Assembly (NCBI GenBank): GCA_012962155.1
Contig: DTXZ01000012.1
Location: 1-32,469 of the forward strand
Length of the DNA: 32,469 nucleotides
Direction of reading: 5' to 3'
DNA from: Aquificales bacterium
GTDB taxonomy: Bacteria > Aquificota > Aquificia > Aquificales > QOAS01
A program made the position numbers and the translations under genes. Below are positions 24,632 through 32,358 of the stretch, in pieces. The notes beneath the pieces are model-generated. The model saw only the letters and a list, made by a program, of their open reading frames with translations. It ran no database searches and was not told where the DNA came from. The first letter of the stretch is position 1. Each line of letters begins with the position of its first letter.

Positions 24632-25778
24632 TTTTCTCCTCCAGCAATTTTTTAATAACCCTTTCCGCCTCCGTATTCCATTCCCTACCTTGGGATTTGT
24701 AGTAAGCCTTTAATACTTCTACGGGGTTTCTTAAGTTTAAGGTTCCTCTATTGGAGCTGTTTTTTTCTTTCTTCCTTTTTAAGCGGTCTTGTGGGTAGAC
24801 TCTCAGCAGATTTTCGCCAAAGATTTCCTCCAATTTTCGTTTTCTGAGCATAAACTCTTGCGGGGTATCCGCTTCCACCGTAACCCAGTAGTAAGTGTTT
24901 TCCTTTTTAAACCGCACAAGGTTGCCTACCCTATCCCCCTTCCTAAGGGTTAGCTTTTCAAACCTCGTTAAAAGGGAAAGCTTTATTTTTTCCACTTTGG
25001 GATTTTTCCCTTCCAAAATCACGAAGTTGAAGAACTTATCCTGCCCACTTTCGCCGAAATCCAATTGGTATAGGGAACCGGTGTAGTAGGCGGTCGTGGG
25101 AGACTCTTGCAACCTCTGGTATCGGTGGACGTGCCCCAAAGCGATGTAGTCAAAAGTAGGGGGCAAGACACTTTGGGAAACCGCGTAGGCGTCGCTAACC
25201 GTAACCTCTATTTCGCTGTTGCCGATTTTTGAACCGGCAAAAAACAGATGCCCTATCAGGATTTTCCATTTAAAGTTTTCTACCTTTTTTTCCACATAGA
25301 GTAAGAGTTTCTTTACCGCTTCCGAATATTGGATTTTGGCCCTCTGCACTCCCTCGCCCAGGTCGGTTATAGCCCTTTCACTTATAAAGGGAATGCCTAC
25401 AAAGGCTAACTCTCCGTCCGCAAAGACCAATTTATTGGCGGTGGGGCGGGTAAAGAGTTTTATATCAAACTTTTCCATCCAAGGGGTTTGGGCTTCTAAA
25501 AATTGTACGCTATCGTGATTTCCGCTTACCGCAACGATTTTCGTTTTCAGTTCGCCAACCTTTACGAAAAATTCCGTTATCAGTCCTAAACTTTCCGCAT
25601 CGGGAAGTTTCTTGTCAAATATATCTCCCGCAACCAGAAGGTAATCTGCCTTTTCCGACTTTATAAGATCCAAAACCTGATTGAGCGAGTGCAGGAGGTC
25701 TTTATTACGGTTTAACCTCCGCTCGTTGGTTTTTCCCGCGTGCAAATCCGCTATGTGAACAAGACGAATAGTTCTCAT
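24627..25778 (-). CDS. sbcD: Mre11/SbcD-type DNA double-strand break repair nuclease
   Basis: About 383 residues. Phosphoesterase motifs are in order: HIADLHAG near the N-terminus, AGDIFDK (about 50-56), SGNHDS (about 85-90), IGHLFF, and GHVHRYQ near residue 212. A variable cap domain follows. Mre11/SbcD is the Mn-dependent nuclease of the Rad50/SbcC complex for processing DNA ends and hairpins. No rad50/sbcC gene is adjacent. The ATG at 25778 overlaps the TGA of the upstream DUF218 gene (TGATG), with a GAGG just before it, so the two are translationally coupled; a GTG one codon earlier is an alternative start. Confidence 0.9.
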   Translation of the reverse strand: MRTIRLVHIADLHAGKTNERRLNRNKDLLHSLNQVLDLIKSEKADYLLVAGDIFDKKLPDAESLGLITEFFVKVGELKTKIVAVSGNHDSVQFLEAQTPWMEKFDIKLFTRPTANKLVFADGELAFVGIPFISERAITDLGEGVQRAKIQYSEAVKKLLLYVEKKVENFKWKILIGHLFFAGSKIGNSEIEVTVSDAYAVSQSVLPPTFDYIALGHVHRYQRLQESPTTAYYTGSLYQLDFGESGQDKFFNFVILEGKNPKVEKIKLSLLTRFEKLTLRKGDRVGNLVRFKKENTYYWVTVEADTPQEFMLRKRKLEEIFGENLLRVYPQDRLKRKKEKNSSNRGTLNLRNPVEVLKAYYKSQGREWNTEAERVIKKLLEEKI

Positions 25779-26530
25779 CACCTCAGAGAGTAATAAAGTA
25801 GTCCCAAATACTCCTTAAGGGCCTTGGAAGAAATGTTTAACCAATAGGAGGTTGGAAATAGCTTGTAGACCGTAAAGGGTGCTTTGGAGGTTTTAAAATC
25901 CACCGGAATGGGGACTAAATTCTTTACCCCTGCCTTGGAAAAGAGGTGTACCGCCCTCCTCATGTGGTAGGCGGAGGTTATTAGGCATACCTTTTTTGTT
26001 CCAACGAGCTTTGCCACAAAAAGGGCATTTTCAAAAGTATCCCTACTCCTGTCTTCCGCAATAATATCCCCTTTTTCCACCCCCAGACTTACTAACAAAT
26101 CTTTTATAACCAAACCTTCGGGGTGACTTTCCCTTACCGAGTATCCGCTTGCTACTATTTTTCTCGGTTTTTGCCGGTAAAGGAGGTATGCCCCCACCGC
26201 CCTTTTAAAGGAATCCCCGTTTAGGTCGTTTTTTAATTCCAAAAAGGGTGCACCCCTTTTGACGCCTCCGCCGAGAAGGACCAAATACTGGCAAGAATTT
26301 CTAATTTCTTTGGGGGGGACTTTAAAAGATTCCTCCAAGGGTGATATCAGCAGGCTTGCTCCAACTTCGGTAGAGAGAAAATACAAAGCAAACCCCACCG
26401 CAAGGGTTATGTAACTTGCAAATTTTACCCCCTTTTTGATCAGGTAAAATCCCAAAACCAGTAGGAACAAAACGAGGTTACCGGGTGGAAGGAGGACAAA
26501 GTAAGTTATTAACTTTTTTAGAAAAAACAT
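25778..26530 (-). CDS. DUF218 (YdcF/ElyC/SanA-like) membrane protein
   Basis: 250 residues. Two N-terminal hydrophobic segments (about 8-30 and 37-52) precede a DUF218 domain: YLVLLGGGVKRG, KIVASGYSVRESHPEG, EDRSRDTFENALF, CLITSAYHMRRAVHLF. The family includes E. coli ElyC and SanA, linked to envelope polysaccharide or peptidoglycan precursor metabolism; its catalytic activity is unsettled. It is the first gene of a pair with sbcD, coupled by TGATG. The start lies 14 bases from the divergent engB start, with TAGTAA 9 bases upstream and no Shine-Dalgarno site. Confidence 0.87.
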   Translation of the reverse strand: MFFLKKLITYFVLLPPGNLVLFLLVLGFYLIKKGVKFASYITLAVGFALYFLSTEVGASLLISPLEESFKVPPKEIRNSCQYLVLLGGGVKRGAPFLELKNDLNGDSFKRAVGAYLLYRQKPRKIVASGYSVRESHPEGLVIKDLLVSLGVEKGDIIAEDRSRDTFENALFVAKLVGTKKVCLITSAYHMRRAVHLFSKAGVKNLVPIPVDFKTSKAPFTVYKLFPTSYWLNISSKALKEYLGLLYYSLR

Positions 26531-26544
26531 AGAAATAACTTACT

Positions 26545-27129
26545 ATGAAGGTTGAATTCGTAAAAAGCGTATACCGTCTGGAGGACCTGCCCAAAACCAA
26601 CGAACCGAGGAGGGAGGTGGTTTTCGTAGGTAGGTCTAACGTGGGTAAGTCTTCCCTGCTCAATATGTTGGTCGGGAGGAATATAGCCCGTGTCGGTAGA
26701 ACGCCGGGAAGAACCCGTTCAATAAATTACTTCCGTTGGGACTTTGAGGGTTTAAAGGCTTTTTTAGTAGACCTGCCCGGATACGGCTTTGCCAAAGGAG
26801 ACCGAAAGGAAATAGAGAATTGGAAAAAACTCATAGAAGGTTATTTCCGCCTAAAGGCGGGAGACATTGGGTTGGTTTTGGTCCTCATAGATGCAAAGGT
26901 GGGACCTACGGAAGATGACAAGGCACTTTTGAGTTGGCTGAAATACTTAAATGTGCCCTTTGAAGTTGTTTTAACGAAAACCGACAAGGCTACCCAAAAG
27001 GAACTGGCCCAAACGAAAAAAAAGCTAAAGGCTTTGGGAATAAATCCCGCGGTAAGGACCTCCGCAAAGGAGGGACAGGGTAAAGAAAAACTTTTAAAGG
27101 TAATAGCCCAAGCCCTCAGGGGCGGATGA
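26545..27129 (+). CDS. engB: Ribosome biogenesis GTPase EngB (YsxC/YihA)
   Basis: 194 residues with G1 GRSNVGKSS (29-37), G2 TPGRTRSIN, G3 DLPGYGFAKG (76-85), G4 TKTDK (about 144-148) and G5 TSAKEGQG. EngB acts late in 50S subunit assembly in the cytoplasm. The gene is divergent from the DUF218 gene with only 14 bases between start codons; a TAGAAA ends 9 bases before ATG. Its 3' end overlaps the next convergent gene by 14 bases. Confidence 0.96.
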   Translation: MKVEFVKSVYRLEDLPKTNEPRREVVFVGRSNVGKSSLLNMLVGRNIARVGRTPGRTRSINYFRWDFEGLKAFLVDLPGYGFAKGDRKEIENWKKLIEGYFRLKAGDIGLVLVLIDAKVGPTEDDKALLSWLKYLNVPFEVVLTKTDKATQKELAQTKKKLKALGINPAVRTSAKEGQGKEKLLKVIAQALRGG

Positions 27130-27448
27130 TTTTTATCGGTGCACACCCGTTGTTGTAATAGGGAAGGTTTTCAACCTCAAAGGTTACCTTGTCTCCCTTT
27201 TTTAAACCTTGTAGGGAGTTACACTTTGCGGGCTTTAAACACAAAAGGGTTGCGGTATTGAGCTCGTAACAAAAAAGTTTGCAATTTTCTACCCTTTCAA
27301 CCTCACAGGAATAGGTCCGATTGGGAAGTAAAACCGCAACTTGGGAGAGTCCCTCTTCCCTTAACTTTTGGGGTAGGTTTAGAAATAGATTTATGACAAG
27401 GAGAGTAAGGAGCGAAACTATTATCAGCCTAAGCCAGTTGGGAAACAT
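27116..27448 (-). CDS. Small membrane-anchored Cys-rich protein, unknown
   Basis: 110 residues with one N-terminal transmembrane segment (LRLIIVSLLTLLVINLFLNL, residues 6-25) and an extracytoplasmic domain with six cysteines (48, 56, 60, 70, 76, 102), probably disulfide-bonded, in an OB-like beta pattern (GLKKGDKVTFEVENLPYYNN). No family is recognised. It overlaps engB at the 3' end and diverges from nurA through a shared, symmetric promoter; GATAAT lies 10 bases before its ATG. Confidence 0.65.
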   Translation of the reverse strand: MFPNWLRLIIVSLLTLLVINLFLNLPQKLREEGLSQVAVLLPNRTYSCEVERVENCKLFCYELNTATLLCLKPAKCNSLQGLKKGDKVTFEVENLPYYNNGCAPIKIIRP

Positions 27449-27449
27449 C

Positions 27450-27467
27450 GGAGATGGTATTATCTCC
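27450..27467. promoter_or_regulatory. Symmetric bidirectional promoter/dyad between 27116 gene and nurA
   Basis: GGAGAT-GGTATT-ATCTCC has perfect 6-base arms. Its core holds TATTAT (27458-27463) reading towards nurA (12 bases to ATG) and GATAAT on the minus strand (27464-27459) reading towards the small membrane protein gene (10 bases to ATG). Both -10 elements therefore overlap within one dyad that could also be an operator. Confidence 0.5.
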
Positions 27468-27475
27468 CATTAGGG

Positions 27476-28477
27476 ATGCTCCGATTCTTTCCCGCAGAAA
27501 GGGAGGTAAGAAACGAGGAATACCAACCGAAAAAGTTCGTAAAAACCTTGGAGCCCTTCCTTGAGGTTAAAAGGGAAAACTGGAAACCTATAAAGGTGGG
27601 TGGCAACCTTCCGCCCAAAATAGTTTTCATAGACGGTGTTAGGAGAACCGAATATAGGGTTGAAATATTTGACGGAAACCGCTTTGCGGGAGAGGGAATT
27701 TTCATCTCCATAGGTGCGGGGGCTTTGCTAATTGACCGCTCTTTGGACAGGGTGGATTACAAGCTCCTTTATAGGAACGTTAAAAGGTATTTTATCCACA
27801 ACGCCAAGGGGGTAAAGGTTCCACCCCGCTGGGAAACAACCGTTGGGGAAACCAAATTGGTTTTTGAAACTATGGACTCACCTATGGAGAACGTTTCCGA
27901 ATATGCAAATGGGGTTATGAAAAAAATGGAGCTGGAGGTTTTAAGACAGGTTTACGGTTCCGATATCTTTGTGGTTAGCGACGGACCGGTAAAAACTACG
28001 AAGTTTCTCCCCAATGTAATATACCTCGTAAAGGAGAGCAGGTATTTTTACCTCCAAGGATTGGAAGAGGTCCTCTTTAACATAAAGGGAGGGGAAAGAA
28101 CTCCCCTTTTCCTATTTGAGGAGGAGGCAAAGAGAACCAAAGGCGGTAAAACGGAGGGAGTAAAGGTTAAAAAGGTAGGCTGCTATGTAAGGCTAGCCCC
28201 AGTTCATCCCCAAATGGCGGTAGAAAATCCATTGGCGGGAATAGCCCGTTTGGAAGTCCCCCACGGGGGGGATTTAAAACTTTTAAAAGAGATTATGGAA
28301 AAGGGGGCAAGTGTGGCCGTTTACTTTGCCAACGACCCGCTCCGAGATAGGCGTTCTCCACAAAACTTGACCCCCATAGCGGCTTTGGAAAAGGAGCTTA
28401 GGAGGCTTCTAGGAAAATACGAAATCATAAGGCGAAGGGTAGGGACCACCTTACTCTCCCTTTTGAGTGGAAGTTAA
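27476..28477 (+). CDS. nurA: NurA-family 5'-3' nuclease
   Basis: 333 residues with NurA domain features: the first catalytic Asp in VFIDGVRRTEY (Asp53), a second Asp in VVSDGPVK (about residue 165), and a C-terminal LRDRRSPQNLTPIAALEKEL segment. NurA is a Mn-dependent nuclease that works with the HerA helicase and Mre11-Rad50 in archaeal DNA end resection, and is also present in some bacteria. HerA is not in the window, but an Mre11-type gene lies 1.7 kb away. No Shine-Dalgarno site is present. The 3' end overlaps the radical SAM gene by 27 bases. Confidence 0.85.
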   Translation: MLRFFPAEREVRNEEYQPKKFVKTLEPFLEVKRENWKPIKVGGNLPPKIVFIDGVRRTEYRVEIFDGNRFAGEGIFISIGAGALLIDRSLDRVDYKLLYRNVKRYFIHNAKGVKVPPRWETTVGETKLVFETMDSPMENVSEYANGVMKKMELEVLRQVYGSDIFVVSDGPVKTTKFLPNVIYLVKESRYFYLQGLEEVLFNIKGGERTPLFLFEEEAKRTKGGKTEGVKVKKVGCYVRLAPVHPQMAVENPLAGIARLEVPHGGDLKLLKEIMEKGASVAVYFANDPLRDRRSPQNLTPIAALEKELRRLLGKYEIIRRRVGTTLLSLLSGS

Positions 28478-29407
28478 AAACTTCTCCCCCCCGTAGGTTA
28501 CCAGTTCTACCTTTCCTTCCCTTAGAAGGGTTTCTATAAGTTCTTCAAAACCCTCCTCGGTTAAATTTAAAGCCCTTTTTAACTCCCCGAGGGGGGAAGG
28601 TCTCCTCTTTACCAAGTTGAGAAGTTTTTCCCTAACCTTTTCCGCTTCGGTTTTTTTCTTCGGTTCCAAACGCAGATAGTTATAACAAACTATATCGGTG
28701 GGGTTGTAGTTTACCCTTCGGGCTATTTGAATAAGCTCCTCTTCGGTTAAACCTTGGACGCGGTAGGCGGGAGGGCGGACTACCGTATTTATCTGCCAAC
28801 GGTCGGGCTTTAGGCGATGTATCCATTCGCCTATCTTTTCCACCTCCCCGGGGGAGTCGTTTATCCCCTTAACGAAAAGGGTTTCTATCCAAATTTCCCC
28901 TCCGAAGGTTTCTTTTAACTTTTTCAAGCCTTTCAGGACCTTTTCCACCGTTAAACCCTTGACGGGGTGGTTTACTTTTCTAAAAACCTTCTCGGTTACA
29001 GCATCCAACGAGGGAGAAACTAGGTCTACATACTTGAGCTCTTTTAAAACTTCTCCCATCCAGAGGGTGGAAGCGTTGGTAAGGAGTGCCACCTTAAGGT
29101 CGGGTCTAATCTCTTTTACAAACTTTGCTATTTCTCCAAACCGGGTGTGCAAGGTTGGTTCACCGTTTCCCGAAAATGTTACAAAGTCCAACTCCAATTC
29201 GGGGTTGGAAAGGATCTCTTCCAATTCCCCTTTTACCACCTCGGTGGGAACCCATTCTCTCCTTTCCAATGTTAGGTTTTGCCTTTGGGTTTTTCCACAC
29301 TCGCAGTATACACAATCCATAGAACAAACTTTTGAGGGTGGGAGCAGGTCAACTCCCAAGGAGAGCCCCAGTCTTCGGGAAAGAACGGGTCCAAAGACGT
29401 ATTGCAT
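28451..29407 (-). CDS. Radical SAM protein, COG0731-like, with C-terminal HTH
   Basis: 318 residues. The start FGPVLSRRLGLSLGVDLLPP leads into the [4Fe-4S] motif CSMDCVYC (Cys28, Cys32, Cys35), then SGNGEPTLH (79-87), DLVSPSLDAV and IETLFVKGIND. This is the radical SAM group related to wyosine-type tRNA enzymes (COG0731), in which bacterial members are mostly uncharacterised. The last 65 residues look like a winged helix (SPLGELKRALNLTEEGFEEL, then GKVELVTYGGEKF). Reaction and substrate are not known. An inverted repeat sits in its leader. The 3' end overlaps nurA. Confidence 0.85.
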   Translation of the reverse strand: MQYVFGPVLSRRLGLSLGVDLLPPSKVCSMDCVYCECGKTQRQNLTLERREWVPTEVVKGELEEILSNPELELDFVTFSGNGEPTLHTRFGEIAKFVKEIRPDLKVALLTNASTLWMGEVLKELKYVDLVSPSLDAVTEKVFRKVNHPVKGLTVEKVLKGLKKLKETFGGEIWIETLFVKGINDSPGEVEKIGEWIHRLKPDRWQINTVVRPPAYRVQGLTEEELIQIARRVNYNPTDIVCYNYLRLEPKKKTEAEKVREKLLNLVKRRPSPLGELKRALNLTEEGFEELIETLLREGKVELVTYGGEKFLTSTQKGE

Positions 29408-29424
29408 TATTTAATAGTTAATAC

Positions 29425-29443
29425 CCCCTTAGAAGTAAAGGGG
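29425..29443. repeat. Inverted repeat in the radical SAM gene leader
   Basis: CCCCTT-AGAAGTA-AAGGGG, 6-base perfect arms, 18 bases upstream of the radical SAM start codon on the minus strand. No T tract follows, so a terminator for the upstream gene is doubtful; an operator or leader hairpin is possible. No gene is seen between 29408 and 29489. Confidence 0.4.
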
Positions 29444-29489
29444 TGAGGGTGTTTAGAAAAGCTTGAGGAAAACAAAAAGAAGGAGAAAT

Positions 29490-31430
29490 CTAATTCAATA
29501 GTTCCAAAGCTTTGAGAACTTGCAAACCCGCTTTGTTTACCGAGGTTCTACCTATCAGACCCGAAACCCTCAAAACGACCAATTCTTTTTCAAAGGTTTC
29601 CTTATCCAAGCCGGAGAGCTTTAGAGCTTGCTCAATGTTTTTGGGCAAAATACGAACCTTTTCTTCCTTTACGTAGAGGTTTCCAACCTTCCTTAAGGCT
29701 TCTAAGACCCTTACCGCGGTGGGTGTTAAAGGTTGGGCTACCCCTTCGGGAACTCCCGCAAGGGCTTCTTTAATTAACTCACCCGCGGGGGTTAGGACTA
29801 CCGCATTGTTTTGCAATATGTTTAGAAATCCCCTTGCCTCCAATTTATTTAGGGCGTAGGTAACCTCCTCTTTCCAGTTTTCGTCAAATTGGGCGTAAAC
29901 GTCCTCCACAAAGAAACCTTTGGAGGGTATTTTATGAAGTACTTGGAGTTCAAATCTTGTAATATGGGGTAGCCTCCTTATTTTGTAGGCCAGCTCTGAG
30001 TAAAGTCTTCCGGCAACGGTGGGTTCTCCCGCACCTATTAGGTTCTCTTCCAAAGCCTGTCTATACCATTCGGTATTGGGTGCGGAAATTTCCCTATTGG
30101 TTATAGTTATAGCCTTAACCGCGGTGGAGGAAATTTCCCTTATACCCCTCCTCTTCATGTCTTCAAGGACTTTTTCCCCAAACTCCGTTAGTTTGTAAAC
30201 CTTTTTACCTTCCCATTCCTGGGATGTAATTAGGTTGAAAGCCTCAAGTGAGTGCAAAGCTTCTTGAACCACGTCGGCGAGTTTTTCCAGCCACCGATTA
30301 CCTTTTTCGTAGAAGGACTTAAACAGTTCCTCGACCGATTTTACCTCCGCAAACTTCTTCCTAATTTCCTCCTTTTTCTTATAGTTGAAGTCTTGGTTTA
30401 TTTTCCTTCCGTAGTATTCTAGCAGATGTTTGTACTCCTTAAGGGGTTTTTCCAACAGGAAGTGGACCACATTTTCCACGGTGGGAACCACTTCGGGGTT
30501 TTTGGGATATTCCTCACTCCAGATGAAGTCTATAGTTTTTAAAAGTTGGGCCTCAAGGATTTCTATATTGAAGGTCTTTACAGGAGGATATTCTTTATCT
30601 TTCCAGCGCCTATAGACTTCCAAAAGTTTTTCCCCTGCGGGATAGAGATTTCCACTTTCATCAACCAATCCGAGTTCCCACAAGGTTTCCTTTTGGGTAT
30701 CCGATAGGGCCTCAAAACCTTCATCGAGGATTTTCACCAACGAATAGAGTATGTCTTCGCTTATCAAAACCGGTAAACTCGGGGATATGTAGTTTAGGGC
30801 TTCCTTGACGGCCTTTCCCAGCCCGGTGAAGGCGTAAATGTCGCTATTTGGAACGGAGAAGGCTATAAGTCTCATAGACTCCAAAAGTTGGGGATATCTT
30901 CCACCTTCGGGTAGTTTACCGCTTTCGTTGGGTCCAACAGGGGTTTTCTTAATGTATTCCGTCAACTCTTTGGAAATTTCCAAACGAGGTGTGGCGTTTT
31001 TAAATATTTCATAAATCTCCTTGGCATAGGAGTTTACCGCTTTGTATTCACCTTTCTTTTCCTCCTTACGGAGTTCTATAAATCCTCTCTCCTCCAAAAG
31101 TTTTTCCGTTAATTTACCCGGAAGATCTTTGTTTTCTATCGCATCGGCAATGGCGGTAATAATTTCCGTTCCGAGCCACCGGAAGGTTTCGTCCCACTCG
31201 CTTGGATGTTTTATTAGGCCTTTTTGGACCATCTCCTCAAGGATTACCGCCAAAGCCCTACCCCAATAGGTCAAACCGTATTTAAGGGGCCGATAGGGTT
31301 CCGCCAAGTTCTGAAATTCCAATTCGGTAAAGATCTCTTCCCTTTCGGGGGCTACCGCTACCTCTTTTTTTTTCCTTTCGCCTTCTAAAAGTTCAAGAAG
31401 TGCCAACGCATGTTCTTTTCTAATAAGCAT
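29490..31430 (-). CDS. Large multi-winged-helix-like protein (DUF505-like)
   Basis: 646 residues, no signal peptide or membrane segment. It resembles the DUF505 proteins of hyperthermophilic archaea and Aquificota in length, N-terminus (MLIRKEHALALLELLEG) and architecture, but I cannot confirm this without a search. A motif typical of winged-helix wing/turn regions recurs: LTYWGRAL (53-60), FTGLGKAV (201-208), YPAGEKLL (263-270), LTEFGEKV (414-421), LTPAGELI (546-553), VNKAGLQV (631-638), each followed by a helix, which suggests about six tandem winged-helix units. That implies nucleic-acid or protein binding rather than catalysis. It has a strong Shine-Dalgarno site (GGGAGGAG) and a well-formed promoter with an operator-like dyad. 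Confidence 0.75.
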   Translation of the reverse strand: MLIRKEHALALLELLEGERKKKEVAVAPEREEIFTELEFQNLAEPYRPLKYGLTYWGRALAVILEEMVQKGLIKHPSEWDETFRWLGTEIITAIADAIENKDLPGKLTEKLLEERGFIELRKEEKKGEYKAVNSYAKEIYEIFKNATPRLEISKELTEYIKKTPVGPNESGKLPEGGRYPQLLESMRLIAFSVPNSDIYAFTGLGKAVKEALNYISPSLPVLISEDILYSLVKILDEGFEALSDTQKETLWELGLVDESGNLYPAGEKLLEVYRRWKDKEYPPVKTFNIEILEAQLLKTIDFIWSEEYPKNPEVVPTVENVVHFLLEKPLKEYKHLLEYYGRKINQDFNYKKKEEIRKKFAEVKSVEELFKSFYEKGNRWLEKLADVVQEALHSLEAFNLITSQEWEGKKVYKLTEFGEKVLEDMKRRGIREISSTAVKAITITNREISAPNTEWYRQALEENLIGAGEPTVAGRLYSELAYKIRRLPHITRFELQVLHKIPSKGFFVEDVYAQFDENWKEEVTYALNKLEARGFLNILQNNAVVLTPAGELIKEALAGVPEGVAQPLTPTAVRVLEALRKVGNLYVKEEKVRILPKNIEQALKLSGLDKETFEKELVVLRVSGLIGRTSVNKAGLQVLKALELLN

Positions 31431-31472
31431 TCGTTCTCCTCCCTTATGGTGTTAAGGTTTGAAACTTGTAAA

Positions 31473-31502
31473 AGTATATATTTAGAAACTTTCTAAAGGC
31501 AA
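31473..31502 (-). promoter_or_regulatory. Promoter of the DUF505-like gene with a 17-base dyad in the spacer
   Basis: On the minus strand TTGCCT (31502-31497), an 18-base spacer and TATACT (31478-31473). The spacer is filled by TTTAGAAA-G-TTTCTAAA (31497-31481), perfect 8-base arms around one base. A dyad between -35 and -10 is a classical position for a repressor or a MerR-type regulator. Confidence 0.5.
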
Positions 31503-31571
31503 ATATAAAGCCTTTTTTCCGAGTGGCAAGGGAGAGAGACTTTTAAGGTAAAAATTAAACTTTTAATTGCT

Positions 31572-31936
31572 GTGGCAAGAAAGAAACTGCTTATAGCTAC
31601 CGTGTTTGCCATGGAACTAGGCTATGCCCAAAATTGGAATTTAACCCTGCAACCTTACTTTACCTACATAAACTACTCCAACAGCGGTGTAAAAAAGAAC
31701 GGTTACTCTTCCTCCCTATACGGAGTGCTCTCTATAGACATGGGAACCCATACAGTTGAGAGAGCAACAGGCGGGTTATTCGCAATATAAAGAAATTGAT
31801 ACGGGGAAAGATGTAGCGTTTTAACCACTACCCTTTCGGTGAAATAGGCTTTCTAAATTATGAGGCATCTTATTCTTTTGCTTTCTTCTCAGATAAAAAA
31901 CTTACGGAGGCTCTTTTGAAGAAGACTTCAAGGTAA
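31572..31936 (+). pseudogene. Outer-membrane beta-barrel protein relic, frameshifted
   Basis: A GTG start gives a signal peptide (ARKKLLIATVFAMELGYAQ) and a barrel-like start (NWNLTLQPYFTYINYSNSGV, then GYSSSLYGVLSIDMGTHTVE). After 31761 the sense continues in the +1 frame (EQQAGYSQYKEIDTGKDVAF) and after the T4 run at 31819-31822 in the third frame (NHYPFGEIGFLNYEASYSFA, then FFSDKKLTEALLKKTSR), ending TAA at 31934. At least two frameshifts, and probably a large internal loss, leave a non-functional remnant of an aromatic-rich outer-membrane protein. Expression of the first 72 residues is possible but unlikely to matter. Confidence 0.65.
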
Positions 31937-32050
31937 TCCTAGAGCCAAGGCTACCTTAGGCATTTTTCTTCCTAAAATACGATTCCCGAGAATTCACAAC
32001 AATGTGTTAAAAAAAACGGTAATTCACGAGATGGTAAGGTGTAGAAATAG

Positions 32051-32317
32051 TCAATTCTTCAAGTAAGTTGAGTGCCCAGTAGCTCTTCTTTCCTGATTTT
32101 TCTTCTTTCCTGCAAGTGCTACTACCCTGTATATTCCTGCTTTCTTGATGGTTTTATCATAACTTCCCGAAGCTAGAAGCCTTCCATCGGGACTAAAAGC
32201 GACTGAAAAAACCATCAATTTATGCCCCTCAAGGGTTTTTATATATTTTACAACAACTTTCCGAAGTTCTAGCTTTTTTCTGGAGTTTTGTAAAGCTTCT
32301 CTCCCACTTTTGCCCAA
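32051..32317 (-). pseudogene. Isolated WD40-repeat relic
   Basis: The frame contains one nearly perfect WD40 repeat, KTLEGHKLMVFSVAFSPDGR followed by LLASGSYDKTIK, and then loses similarity where 'LWD' is expected. The upstream part (KLELRKVVVKYI) could be the tail of another repeat. A single repeat cannot form a propeller, so this is probably a scrap of a larger WD40 protein gene. The only available start is TTG without a ribosome site. The spacer 31937-32050 holds nothing I can identify. Confidence 0.5.
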
Positions 32318-32358
32318 CCGTTTAGAAAGAAGCTAATCACAAACCTTTAAGCGAGAAA

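Noticed and set aside
24555-24640. tRNA T-loop-like sequence (GTTCAAAT) near the sbcD stop
   Set aside because: No flanking stems form a cloverleaf and the bases overlap the sbcD coding end; it is better described as part of the TTTGAACT repeat.
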